A stretch of 37,857 nucleotides of DNA, taken from NCBI GenBank assembly GCA_022072245.1, contig JAJVIA010000006.1:1-37857 (forward strand), written 5' to 3'. The notes below the pieces were generated by a model. The model worked only from the letters and a program-made list of their open reading frames with translations. It had not been told where the DNA came from and ran no database searches. Numbering within the stretch: position 1 is the first letter of the stretch; each line of letters begins with the position of its first letter. The translations under genes were made by a program, and so were the position numbers. The DNA is from Anaerolineae bacterium. Lineage in GTDB: Bacteria > Chloroflexota > Anaerolineae > UBA4142 > SHND01. Shown piece by piece: positions 7,195-16,081 of the stretch.

Positions 7195-7902
7195 ATGAAG
7201 CGCAATTATTTTTTATGGAGCGTTGGACTTGTACTTGTTTTTATTTTGAGCGCGTGCGCGGACAGCACGACGCCAACCGCGCCCGTGACGGCGACAAATA
7301 CGCCGACGCCGACGCGTCCCGCCGTCGTTTTTCCCACCGCCGCGCCCGGCTGGAAAATTTTCAAGCGCGCGGCGTATCAGTTGGCGCTGCCGGATTCGTG
7401 GCAAGAAATTCAATTGCACGCGGACGAAATCAAAAACGCCGTCGCCGCCGCCCAAGTCAATAATCCGCCGTTAGCAGAGACATTGCGCGCGCTTTTGGAA
7501 ACGGAACAGTACAAAGGACTCGATTTTTACGCGGTGGACAAAAGCGCGACGCCGCGCCCGCGGACGATTTCGATTGCGCGCGCCGCGCTGCCGCCGAATC
7601 AAAATATCGCAAGCATTGCGGCGGCGTACGCGGAAACGCTGCCGCAAGCGGTGCGCGGCGCCCAAGTGACCAAAACGCAAGCGCCGTTCCAGCTCAACGC
7701 GCTGAATGTCGCCGCGTTCGAATATACGCTTTCGTTTGTGGACGCCAACGCAAAACTCGTCACGCTGCGCGGCGCGCAATATCTTTACGTTTTGGATACG
7801 GGCGCCGCGTATCTCGTGACGATTACGGGCGACGCGGCGGATGCGACCTTGAGCGAACTCGCGCGCAGCATCGCCGCGACGTTCGCCGCCACAGCGCCGT
7901 GA
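7195..7902 (+). CDS. Predicted surface lipoprotein of unknown function
   Basis: The 235-residue product begins with a lipoprotein signal peptide: Lys-Arg-Asn, a hydrophobic run, and lipobox LSAC with Cys21 as the expected lipid-modified residue. A Thr/Pro-rich spacer (about residues 24-45) follows, as in many Chloroflexota exported proteins. The mature domain starts PGWKIFKRAAYQLALPDSWQEI. It has an alternating pattern that suggests a PsbP/LpqN-like or similar alpha-beta fold, which is only a guess. No catalytic motif is visible. It should be anchored outside the cytoplasmic membrane. It is transcribed alone, divergent from sucC, and is followed directly by a strong terminator. Confidence 0.85.
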   Translation: MKRNYFLWSVGLVLVFILSACADSTTPTAPVTATNTPTPTRPAVVFPTAAPGWKIFKRAAYQLALPDSWQEIQLHADEIKNAVAAAQVNNPPLAETLRALLETEQYKGLDFYAVDKSATPRPRTISIARAALPPNQNIASIAAAYAETLPQAVRGAQVTKTQAPFQLNALNVAAFEYTLSFVDANAKLVTLRGAQYLYVLDTGAAYLVTITGDAADATLSELARSIAATFAATAP

Positions 7903-7935
7903 AAAAAATCCGCCGCACATTGCGGCGGATTTTTT
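7903..7935 (+). terminator. Strong bidirectional intrinsic terminator after the lipoprotein gene
   Basis: The stem ATCCGCCGCA (7908-7917) pairs perfectly with TGCGGCGGAT (7921-7930) around a CAT loop. It is flanked by an A-run and a T-run, so it can work on both strands, though only the plus-strand gene ends next to it. Confidence 0.9.
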
Positions 7936-7942
7936 ATGTAAC

Positions 7943-8014
7943 TCACGTTACGCACGCATAGTAACGCGCGATGCGGTTCAGCGTCTAAAGGTCTATAGCA
8001 CGCGCGTAACGTGA
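7943..8014. repeat. 72-bp element with perfect 11-bp terminal inverted repeats (MITE-like)
   Basis: TCACGTTACGC (7943-7953) and GCGTAACGTGA (8004-8014) are exact inverted copies enclosing 50 bp without coding content. No clear target-site duplication flanks it. It lies in the convergent gap between the lipoprotein gene and the large minus-strand cluster, where it could also form a long-loop hairpin. It may be a small non-autonomous transposon remnant or the fused ends of a lost insertion sequence. Confidence 0.6.
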
Positions 8015-8065
8015 ATGATGCGATGAATTCTAGCGCGGCCAAATTTTAAATTTGTCGTACGGGAA

Positions 8066-11000
8066 TTATTTTTTCACGGCATCGTAAATCAAGAGCCGAT
8101 TGTTGCCCGCATCCGCGATATAGATTTGACCGTTCGCATCCAACGCGATGCCGGTCGGCAGCTGCATACTCGCCAAGTCGCTGCCGGGCGCGCCCCACAC
8201 CGCGCGCACTTTGCCATCGGGTCCGTATTTGATGACGCGATACCCTTCGGGGTCGGTGATATAGATATTGCCGTCCGCGTCCACCGCGATGTACGGTTTA
8301 TTGACGACCGATTGCGAATCCCACGCTTCGACCTCGATTTGGCGCACGGGATTCCAATCCGCGTCAAAAACTTGGATGCGCCGATTCCACGTATCGGCGA
8401 TATAAAAATTGCCGAGCCGGTCAATGGCAATGCCGACAGGTTCGAGAAATTCGCCAATCTCGGCGCCGGTGCCGCCGAACGCGTCCAGCGCCTCGCCGTC
8501 GGGCGAAAATTCAATCACGCGCTCGTTGCCCGTATCCGTCACCCACACATTGCCTTGCTTGTCCAACGCAATCGCGCGCGGGCCGTACAATTCCATCAAG
8601 TTGGAATCGTACTCTTCGCCCACGTCGCCGAACGCGCCCCACATGCCGAGCAAGTTTCCATCTCGGTCAAATTTTTGGATGCGATGATTCCACGTGTCCG
8701 CCACATAGACCGCGCCGTCCGCGCCAACGGCAATGCCCCACGGCTCATTGAATTGACCGGGCGCGCTGCCCTGTCCGCCCCACGCTTTGACGAAATTGCG
8801 CGCGGCGTCAAACTTTTGGATGCGATGATTGTTGGTGTCCGCCACATACACCGAACCGTCGGGACCCAACGCCATATTTTTGGGATTGTTAAAGCCGCCC
8901 TCGCTGCCGGTGAGCGTCGCGCTCGCTTGCAAATCATTTACAAATTGTTTGGTGTACGGGTCATCCTCCACCGCCGTTTGCGGCACGACGCCGGCGTACT
9001 GCCACAATTGATTTGCAATATCTTTGCGGACGTACAAGGAAAAGCGATGGACATAGGGCCAGCTGTTCAAATCATACGAGTACTTGCGATAGAACCAAAT
9101 ATCGCGCACGATTTTCTTGAAATTTTCGGGCTGCAAAAATCCTTGCGCCGGATTGCCGTTTTCATCCACGCCGCCGAATAATTTCATCCACGTCAAACCT
9201 TTGTAATCTTCGGCGGGCCACCAGACCAAACGCATCTGCCGTTTGAAATAGCGATTGCCGAGAAACGGTTTCACTTCGGCTTCGTTCGCGTCGCCCACAA
9301 TCACCACTTCGGCGTCAAACGGTCCGCCCGGTTTTTTACCGTAAAATTGCGCGTTGGAATAATCGCGCAGATACCACACAAAGGGCCACGACGAATCGTC
9401 GTCATAGGCGACTTTGATTTTGCCGTTTTCGCAATTCACTTGAATTTTGGCGTCGTTGGCGTTACCCGCGCACAAGCGCTGCGAGAGCTCTGCGATTTCA
9501 CGCATCGCCGCAGGCACATCCGGAGTCCCTTGCGCGTACACCAATACTTCGGTCGCCATATCTTTGTTGTAATACGCCGCGCTCGCGGTAGTGCGAATCG
9601 TGAACAGCGCCAGGATGCCAAATAACGTTACGAGCAGAACGCGCAGCGCGTTTTTCAGACCGAGCGTCATGCCCAAATACACGACGCCGCCCGTACACGC
9701 GCCAATAATCAAAATGGCGACGATGGCGCTCGAACGCGCGGCAAGGTCGTCCAACGGCGTGCCGGATAATGGCGCGGGTCCAAAAAAGAATTGAAACGCC
9801 AACACGAGCAAACCGAGCGTGAACAATAGCGCCATCCACAGCGCGCCCTGTTTGAATAACGCGCGCCAATCCGCGCGCAATACATCGTTCATGAAATAGC
9901 CCGCGACGAACGACAGCGGAATAGCAAGGTGCATATTGAGCCACGGCATTTTTTCGCCCGCCCACGAAAATAAAACGAGGACGCCAATGCTCCACACGCC
10001 CAACAAAGTGGGAAAGCGCGTGGATTCATCGTCGGGATTGTACGCCAACGCGAAAAAGAGGGGCATCAAAAAGCCGAGCAGCAAGACCGTAAAATTCGCC
10101 GCTTGCAAACTGTCTTTGCCGCCAAAGAGTGGAAAATTCTGCAAGAGCCAGCCCGCGTCGGCGGCGGCAGGATTGGGCTGCACGATGCCGGGCGTGAACC
10201 AGATGTACGCTTCGAGCGCCGCCAAAAACGCCGCCACGCCCGCAAAAAGCGCCGCGCGTTTCCAACTGCGCCGCCACAAAATATACAGCAGCCCCAAGCC
10301 GCCAAACAGATACGGCAGATATTCGTACATCGGCAGCGTAATCAAGAAATAATAATACTGCGGTTGACCGCCGCGCTGGACGCTCTGTTGCGAAATCCAA
10401 TATCCGAGCGAACCGACGAAACCGGAACCGATGCCTGCGGGATTGGTGAAAAAGGTGGTAAAGAGGATGAGCATGATGGGATAAAACCACACCGCGCAAA
10501 TTAACCACTTGCGCCAATTCCAAATCAAGCCCACCGCCGCCGAAGCGACAATGAAAAACACGAGCGCCAAACCGCTCGCCTGAATCGAAGCCACCGCCGC
10601 GTAATCGGTCGGGTCGGTCGTCAACGCCGCGCCAAACAACCGATTGATGCCCGCAAAACCGTACTTGATAAATAATGGCGTCGCGCCCATCGGCACGAGA
10701 AATGTGCCCAGCACGAGCAGCAAATCGAACGCCGCGACGTCAAACGCGCTCTCGCCTTCCGGAGTGTGTTTATCGCGCCACAGTCCAAATTTTTCTAGAA
10801 TAAACAGAATGACGGCTAAAAACGCGAACGGCAAACCGAAAACCGCCGCGAGCGCGGCGTTCGCCATTTTCGACGCGGGCATCCGTTGATTGAACCAATC
10901 GAACGTGAACGCAGAGGCGAGAAAATAACCAAACAACGCCATAAAGATAAACGTCGTCTCCATCGCCGTGAACGCGAACGCCAACATCGCCACCGCGAAA

Positions 11001-11527
11001 TACAACCAATTCGTTTTACGCGCGGCGAGATATTTCATGATGGCTAACGCCAGCAGCACGACAAACACTTCGACGTAAATGTCGTGGCGATCCACGCGCG
11101 AATAATGCGCGACGACGGGCGAAATCAAGAGCAGCGCGGTCGTAACGACCCAGCCGCGTTTGCCCAGCCATTGACGAAACAAGAACGGCGCCGCGAGCAA
11201 CACCAAGCCAAAGAGGACGGGCATGACGCGCGCAGAAAAATCATTGTCGCCCAAGATAAAAAACGCGAGCGCGGTCGCGTGATACAACAGCGGGCCGTGA
11301 TAAATGGGATTGTGAATATAGCCGCGCCCCATGTACAAATCATTCGACCAGTGCGTATGAATGGCTTCGTCGTGGCTCCACGCCGCGCTGCCCAAATCGT
11401 AAAAACGCGTGAGCGCCGCAATCAAGAGCAGCGCGACCAAAAGCGCCACATCCCAATTGATTTTTCCCAGCGCGCTCAATGGCGTCGCCCAGATAGATTG
11501 TCGGGGTTGTTCAACCGGTACAGACAT
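8066..11527 (-). CDS. TIGR03663/Agl23-like GT39-superfamily membrane protein fused to an NHL propeller
   Basis: This 1153-residue protein has a polytopic N-terminal part (about 1-660) of the PMT/GT39 superfamily, specifically like TIGR03663 (Agl23-like, flippase-associated). After the first membrane helix it shows SAAWSHDEAIHTHW (48-60), with the acidic His-Asp-Glu loop expected of these enzymes, then NPIYHGPLLYH. A soluble region (about 690-860) follows. From about residue 870 to the end there are six NHL-type repeats, each like NPKNMALGPDGSVYVADTNN followed by HRIQKFD, giving a six-bladed beta-propeller. The family is thought to act with polyprenyl-linked sugars; the propeller should face outside and may bind a protein or glycan. 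It is the last gene of the cluster. The start ATG at 11525-11527 follows a 92-bp AT-rich repeat. Confidence 0.9.
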   Translation of the reverse strand: MSVPVEQPRQSIWATPLSALGKINWDVALLVALLLIAALTRFYDLGSAAWSHDEAIHTHWSNDLYMGRGYIHNPIYHGPLLYHATALAFFILGDNDFSARVMPVLFGLVLLAAPFLFRQWLGKRGWVVTTALLLISPVVAHYSRVDRHDIYVEVFVVLLALAIMKYLAARKTNWLYFAVAMLAFAFTAMETTFIFMALFGYFLASAFTFDWFNQRMPASKMANAALAAVFGLPFAFLAVILFILEKFGLWRDKHTPEGESAFDVAAFDLLLVLGTFLVPMGATPLFIKYGFAGINRLFGAALTTDPTDYAAVASIQASGLALVFFIVASAAVGLIWNWRKWLICAVWFYPIMLILFTTFFTNPAGIGSGFVGSLGYWISQQSVQRGGQPQYYYFLITLPMYEYLPYLFGGLGLLYILWRRSWKRAALFAGVAAFLAALEAYIWFTPGIVQPNPAAADAGWLLQNFPLFGGKDSLQAANFTVLLLGFLMPLFFALAYNPDDESTRFPTLLGVWSIGVLVLFSWAGEKMPWLNMHLAIPLSFVAGYFMNDVLRADWRALFKQGALWMALLFTLGLLVLAFQFFFGPAPLSGTPLDDLAARSSAIVAILIIGACTGGVVYLGMTLGLKNALRVLLVTLFGILALFTIRTTASAAYYNKDMATEVLVYAQGTPDVPAAMREIAELSQRLCAGNANDAKIQVNCENGKIKVAYDDDSSWPFVWYLRDYSNAQFYGKKPGGPFDAEVVIVGDANEAEVKPFLGNRYFKRQMRLVWWPAEDYKGLTWMKLFGGVDENGNPAQGFLQPENFKKIVRDIWFYRKYSYDLNSWPYVHRFSLYVRKDIANQLWQYAGVVPQTAVEDDPYTKQFVNDLQASATLTGSEGGFNNPKNMALGPDGSVYVADTNNHRIQKFDAARNFVKAWGGQGSAPGQFNEPWGIAVGADGAVYVADTWNHRIQKFDRDGNLLGMWGAFGDVGEEYDSNLMELYGPRAIALDKQGNVWVTDTGNERVIEFSPDGEALDAFGGTGAEIGEFLEPVGIAIDRLGNFYIADTWNRRIQVFDADWNPVRQIEVEAWDSQSVVNKPYIAVDADGNIYITDPEGYRVIKYGPDGKVRAVWGAPGSDLASMQLPTGIALDANGQIYIADAGNNRLLIYDAVKK

Positions 11528-11619
11528 TTCTGAATTTAGATTTTAGAATTTCAATTTTCGATTTTCGATTCCGTAGCGCGTGACGCCCAAATCGAAAATC
11601 AGAAATCGAAAATCAAAAA
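11528..11619. repeat. AT-rich intercistronic inverted repeat
   Basis: GATTTTCGATT (11560-11570) and AATCGAAAATC (11590-11600) form a perfect 11-bp inverted repeat with a 19-bp loop. Further AATCGAAAATC- and AATCTAAAAT-like words lie on both sides. The low-GC composition contrasts sharply with the adjacent GC-rich genes. It is one of the larger gaps in the glycan cluster. It could be an mRNA processing or stability hairpin or a spreading short repeat. No promoter stands out. Confidence 0.75.
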
Positions 11620-13548
11620 TTACTTGAGCGTCGGCAGCCACAGCATCGTCGTCTGCGCGGATTCGCTGCCGCCTTGTCTAAAGACATACCATTTCCACAC
11701 ATCAAAACCGCGCGCATCGCCGAGCGTCCATTCAGTTCGGACGCGATAACGCTGTCCCATCCAATCGCCGGGCGGCGGCGCGTCGGCGGGCGAAACAATC
11801 GCTTGCGCGTCCGCCGCGCGTTCGATTTGATTCGTCCACGTCACATTCACAAAATCGCGCAGATACCATCGGCCGACCGCGCCCAATTCTTGGTCCGCCG
11901 CGATACGCATCACGTGCGCGTCGCCTTGGCGATTTTGCGAATACCATTCCAAATCGTGGACCAACGTTCGCAGATGCTGCGGCGTTTGCGTCGCCGCGAT
12001 TATTTCGCGCAGCGGTTCCGTCGTATCAAAATTCAAGAGCCAGAGCGCGCGCAATTGACCCAACAGCAAAAGCGCGCACAGCGCCAACGCGAGGAGCGTC
12101 AGCGTGCGCCCCACGCCCACCAGCGCCATGCTCAAGCCGACAAAAATCGCGAGCAAAAAAATTGCGAGCAAACCCAGCGTCGCCAGCGCGGGCCCCAGCG
12201 AAGTCGCGTCAACGCCGCCCAACTGGCGAAAAAATGCGTCCAACGCGGGCGAAAAGCGCGCTTGCTGTAAAAACGCGCCCACTTGGAAATAAAGCAGCAC
12301 GGTCAACAACAATAGCAAGAGTAACACCGGCAGTTCGCCCGACAGCGCGGAACTCGCGCCGCCGGACGCGCGAATTTCCGCGTGCGCGCGTTCCAACAGA
12401 TTGCCAATGAACCAGCCGGCGAGCAAAATCAGCGGCAGCGTTATGGCAACGACATCGGCGGGTCGCGTCTGCGCGCCGAGCGAATACCATACGAACGCAA
12501 ACATGGCGCTGACCGCCAACATCCGCAAAATGTCCAACTCGGGCGTTTTGGCGCCGCGATAGGACAACGCCAATACCGCGCCCGCCAAACCAAAGAGCAG
12601 CGCGAGCGGTTCATACGCCAACACATAATTTAACGGCGTCGTGAACGCGCCAAGACTGGATAACGCGGACAACCACGCGCCCAACAGATTGAACGCCGCG
12701 CCCATTCCGTCGCGGTTCAATAAAAAGGTCGTCGCCGCCAAAAGGTACGTCGCCGCAAACAAGAACGCGGCGCGCGCGTACGGTTTGCGCCACCATTTCG
12801 ATTCAACCGTTTCCGCAGCCGATTCCGCTGCCGCGCGTTCGCGCCGCGTCCGCAAAAAAGCAAACGTGAAATAACCTGCGCCGCCGACCAAAATAGGAAA
12901 AGCCGTCGCGTCGGCGGTCAGCGCGAGCGCGGCGAGAATCGCGCCGAGATACAAGCCGCGCGCGTTTTGCGACGCGCGAAAATTCCAAAACAGAATCAAC
13001 GCCGCGACCATTCCGCCCACCGCCGCATCGGACGCGCCCAAATGCCGTCCAAAGAAAACGAGGGTCGGCGAAAGCGTGAGCAGCAGCGCCGCCGTCAATG
13101 CGCCCGTACGTCCAAACGTATTGCGCGCCAACAAGGGGATAAACACAATGAGCGCGCTCGCCGCGGCGGGCAGCAGGCGCGCGGTGACATCGAACGCGCC
13201 AAACAATAAAAACGCGACCCAATTGAGCGTAAATAAAAGCGGACTGCTAAATTCGCCGACGGGTTGGCTCTGCAAAAACGCCCATGCCGCCGCCGCCGTT
13301 TTGGCTTCGTCCGGCGCAAGCGGACGCGCGTCCAAATTCATTACGCGCAGCAAGACGGCGCAAACGCCCAGCGCGATGTAGGCGACCGCTTCGAGCGTGA
13401 GCCAGGGCGCGACGACCGACAAGGCGTCGGGCGCGCGTTCGGCGGCGGAAATTTCAACGTCCGCAGGCAGCGTCGTTTCCAGCGGCGCATCGGTTGCGGC
13501 GACAGCGGCAGCGGCTTGATTTTGTTTGCGAGAACGAGATTTCGGCAT
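11620..13548 (-). CDS. GT39-like polytopic membrane glycosyltransferase
   Basis: The 642-residue product has a charged, Ala-rich cytoplasmic N-terminus (MPKSRSRKQNQ, then about 45 residues), then about 12 predicted membrane helices starting near residue 50. After the first helix comes NLDARPLAPDEAKTA (about 71-85); the Pro-Asp-Glu in this loop corresponds to the catalytic acidic loop of PMT/GT39 enzymes. The motif GEFSSPLLFTLNW follows. A C-terminal soluble part of about 120 residues contains LRTLVHDLEWYSQNRQG. The start at ATG 13546-13548 is chosen because a longer frame overlaps the preceding gene's 3' end and adds atypical sequence. It lies 28 bp after the DUF2298 gene. Sugar donor and acceptor are unknown. 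Confidence 0.8.
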   Translation of the reverse strand: MPKSRSRKQNQAAAAVAATDAPLETTLPADVEISAAERAPDALSVVAPWLTLEAVAYIALGVCAVLLRVMNLDARPLAPDEAKTAAAAWAFLQSQPVGEFSSPLLFTLNWVAFLLFGAFDVTARLLPAAASALIVFIPLLARNTFGRTGALTAALLLTLSPTLVFFGRHLGASDAAVGGMVAALILFWNFRASQNARGLYLGAILAALALTADATAFPILVGGAGYFTFAFLRTRRERAAAESAAETVESKWWRKPYARAAFLFAATYLLAATTFLLNRDGMGAAFNLLGAWLSALSSLGAFTTPLNYVLAYEPLALLFGLAGAVLALSYRGAKTPELDILRMLAVSAMFAFVWYSLGAQTRPADVVAITLPLILLAGWFIGNLLERAHAEIRASGGASSALSGELPVLLLLLLLTVLLYFQVGAFLQQARFSPALDAFFRQLGGVDATSLGPALATLGLLAIFLLAIFVGLSMALVGVGRTLTLLALALCALLLLGQLRALWLLNFDTTEPLREIIAATQTPQHLRTLVHDLEWYSQNRQGDAHVMRIAADQELGAVGRWYLRDFVNVTWTNQIERAADAQAIVSPADAPPPGDWMGQRYRVRTEWTLGDARGFDVWKWYVFRQGGSESAQTTMLWLPTLK

Positions 13549-13576
13549 GGCAATACAATCAGATTGCGCGGCGTCG

Positions 13577-16048
13577 TCAATGCGACGCGTCCACGCGATA
13601 AATGCGGATGGAATTTTGTTCAAAAACCAGCGCGCCCAATTTGCTAAACTTGTCAATCAAGGATTGATTCAGCTGATATTTTTCGCGTTCGATGCCGCCG
13701 ACAATCACATAACTCACGTTATATTTATCCAGCAGCGCGCGCGCCGCAGCCACGTCGCGCGTACGATAAAGCTGTTCCAAATCGCGCTCGCGCGGGCCCG
13801 CCTGGTCATAATTGCCGCGCCACTGTAATTCATGGCCGCCCCACCCCAACACGCTTTGCAAACCCGTCGCCACCGCGACGCGATTGTCAAACGAATACTC
13901 GCGTCCCGCCGCTTCGACAATCACCGCGTCGGAGGGAATGTTTGAACGCGCCCATTCAATCGCCGCGTAATCGTCCGGAAATGCGCCGCGCACCCACACC
14001 CAACCGTCCAACGTCGGCGTGCCGGCGCGCGCGTCGGGCTTGAACGCGTTGGCGCGACTCGGCAGCGCGAAAAATGGATACAGCAAACTCAGGAACGTCA
14101 AACCGCCCAGCGCGCTGAACCACACATATTTGCCCGCGCCGCGCGTGGTCTGCCAAATATAAAACACGCCGAACGCCGCCGCGACGCTAAACAAAAGCCA
14201 CGCTTGATAATACAGCTTGAACACCGTATTCATGCGCGTTTCAAATGTATCGCGAATGTACAAAAATTCGACGCCAAAGGTCAGAATCAACGCGGCCAAC
14301 GCGAGCAGCAGCGCAAACGTCACGGCATTGCGCCGCGCCGCGTTTTCTGGTTCGGAATTCGTCAAATTCAAACGCCCCAGAGCGGCGACGGACGCAATCA
14401 AGAGCGTCAATAAAATAAACGTGCCGGGACTCGCAACGAACGTTCCCGCGAACGCGCGCACGACGCCGAACGGCGTATCTTGCGGCGACATATTCAAAAC
14501 GCCCGCCAACATATTTTGCAATTCGGAACTGTTCAATAGAACGACAACGCCCAACCCTGCGATAACCAACGGCACGGCGAGCAGCGGCAGCATGAATTTT
14601 GCGATTTCGCCGAGCGCGCGCTTGCGATTCGGTTGTTGAAAAAACAGGACCGCCGCGAAACTTGCGACGATGAAAATAAACAAGCCGAACATGATGAGAT
14701 ATTGCGCGAGCGGCGTGCGATTGAAAATGTTGGGCGCGATGCCGCGCGCTTGCGATGAAAAACTCGCATAGAACGGCGCGAACAAGATTACCGCGCCGAC
14801 GTACAAAAGAATAAAGTACGCCATGGCGGTCGCAAGCATCGCTCGCGACGCGCGACCGTGCGCGCGATATTGCCGTATGGCAAACGCGGCGGCAATGAGA
14901 ATGCCGTACGTCACAATGTCCCACGTATTCAACATCCCCAAGGCGCCGACAATCAACATGTTTGGCAAAATTTCCGGCGTCAGCGTTTGCGTTCGCAAGA
15001 GCGAGAGAAAATCTTTGGACGCGAGCGGCATCGTCGGCCGCAGCGTCAGATTGAGCGCGCACGCGAGCGCGAGCAGACCAAACGGCAGCGCCAAAACGTG
15101 CGGATGCAAATCGCCGAGCAGAAAACTAAAGAACGGAAATTCGTCAATCACTTCGACGTGGCCGCCGCCACTCGGATTTTGATCGTTCAAGACGCGCGAG
15201 GCGCGCCACCACCACCACCCATCTTGCGGCGCGAATGTGCCGGACGGCTCTACCTCTTCTAAACCGTGCAGGTTCAACGCCGCGTAAAAATCGCGGGACC
15301 CAAGCCCCGCGTTGTAACCCACCTCGAACGCGCCTTCCAGATTGCCAATGACCAAGAGAAACACCGCCGCCGCGAGACCGAATACGTACGGCGCGCGCGA
15401 ACCTTTGCCATTGCGCTCGTCTTTTTGGGCATAGCGCGCCAAATTATAGACCAAGCCGAACGCGCCCACCGCCGCGAGCGCGAACGTCATGACCAAACCG
15501 AGATTGAACGCGTACGCGGAGGGGATATTGCCCAGCTTGGTCAGCGCCGCCACAATCACGTAACCGAGATAATAATAACTGATGGCAAACCCTGACAGCC
15601 ACGCGTCATGCGGCGGAAACGTTTGGCTCTGCAAGATGGAATTGAGAAACATAAATTCCATCGGTTTTTCGGTCGCGTTGATTTCGGGATTGAACGCGCG
15701 GAAATAGCCGAACGCGAGATACGCGACCAAGAAAATAATTTCGACGACCAAGACATATTTCCAGCGCGCGCGCAGCCACGCCCACACGGAATGTTCGCCG
15801 CGTCCGCGCAGCAAGCCCCAACTCGCCGCCGCGAGCGCGACGAGCAGAAACGCCAACACGCCAAAATCGTTTTGCAAAAAGCCCAGCGACGTGAGCAGCC
15901 AAAACGGATACACCCACAGCAGCAGCGCGAACGGTTTGGCGAACGCGTACCCGCGGTCCGGCAAGAAACGCAAAACGCGCAGCGTCACGGGTAACGCGGC
16001 GAAACTAAGGAGGAGGAGAAGCAGCCACCAAATAAAGAGATACAACAT
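13577..16048 (-). CDS. Stand-alone DUF2298 (TIGR03662, 'Chlor_Arch_YYY') membrane protein
   Basis: This 823-residue polytopic protein belongs to the DUF2298 family, known from Chloroflexi and archaea. Diagnostic stretches are EKPMEFMFLNSIL, GFAISYYYLGYVIVAALTKL, VIDEFPFFSFLLGDLHPHVLALPF and RMNTVFKLYYQAWLLF, all predicted at outer-face loops or helix starts. The C-terminal soluble segment (IEWARSNIPSDAVIVEA, NRVAVATGLQS) recurs in the upstream fusion protein. The family is thought to be a relative of GT-C glycosyltransferases, but biochemical proof is lacking as far as I know. AGGA (16055-16058) lies 6 bases before ATG. It sits 33 bp downstream of the GT39-DUF2298 fusion gene, to whose second half it is clearly homologous. 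Confidence 0.92.
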   Translation of the reverse strand: MLYLFIWWLLLLLLSFAALPVTLRVLRFLPDRGYAFAKPFALLLWVYPFWLLTSLGFLQNDFGVLAFLLVALAAASWGLLRGRGEHSVWAWLRARWKYVLVVEIIFLVAYLAFGYFRAFNPEINATEKPMEFMFLNSILQSQTFPPHDAWLSGFAISYYYLGYVIVAALTKLGNIPSAYAFNLGLVMTFALAAVGAFGLVYNLARYAQKDERNGKGSRAPYVFGLAAAVFLLVIGNLEGAFEVGYNAGLGSRDFYAALNLHGLEEVEPSGTFAPQDGWWWWRASRVLNDQNPSGGGHVEVIDEFPFFSFLLGDLHPHVLALPFGLLALACALNLTLRPTMPLASKDFLSLLRTQTLTPEILPNMLIVGALGMLNTWDIVTYGILIAAAFAIRQYRAHGRASRAMLATAMAYFILLYVGAVILFAPFYASFSSQARGIAPNIFNRTPLAQYLIMFGLFIFIVASFAAVLFFQQPNRKRALGEIAKFMLPLLAVPLVIAGLGVVVLLNSSELQNMLAGVLNMSPQDTPFGVVRAFAGTFVASPGTFILLTLLIASVAALGRLNLTNSEPENAARRNAVTFALLLALAALILTFGVEFLYIRDTFETRMNTVFKLYYQAWLLFSVAAAFGVFYIWQTTRGAGKYVWFSALGGLTFLSLLYPFFALPSRANAFKPDARAGTPTLDGWVWVRGAFPDDYAAIEWARSNIPSDAVIVEAAGREYSFDNRVAVATGLQSVLGWGGHELQWRGNYDQAGPRERDLEQLYRTRDVAAARALLDKYNVSYVIVGGIEREKYQLNQSLIDKFSKLGALVFEQNSIRIYRVDASH

Positions 16049-16081
16049 CCCGAATCCTGTGCGATTTTTTTTACTGACGTC

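Noticed and set aside
6875-7205. Open frames over the 75-bp tandem repeats (about 60-90 codons with a repeated 25-residue unit)
   Set aside because: The 75-bp period is divisible by three, so several frames stay open on both strands. Hairpin structure and lack of ribosome-binding sites point to a non-coding repeat.
8126-9181. 351-codon plus-strand frame opposite the NHL repeats
   Set aside because: Its apparent internal repetition mirrors the NHL repeats on the other strand; no start signal is present.
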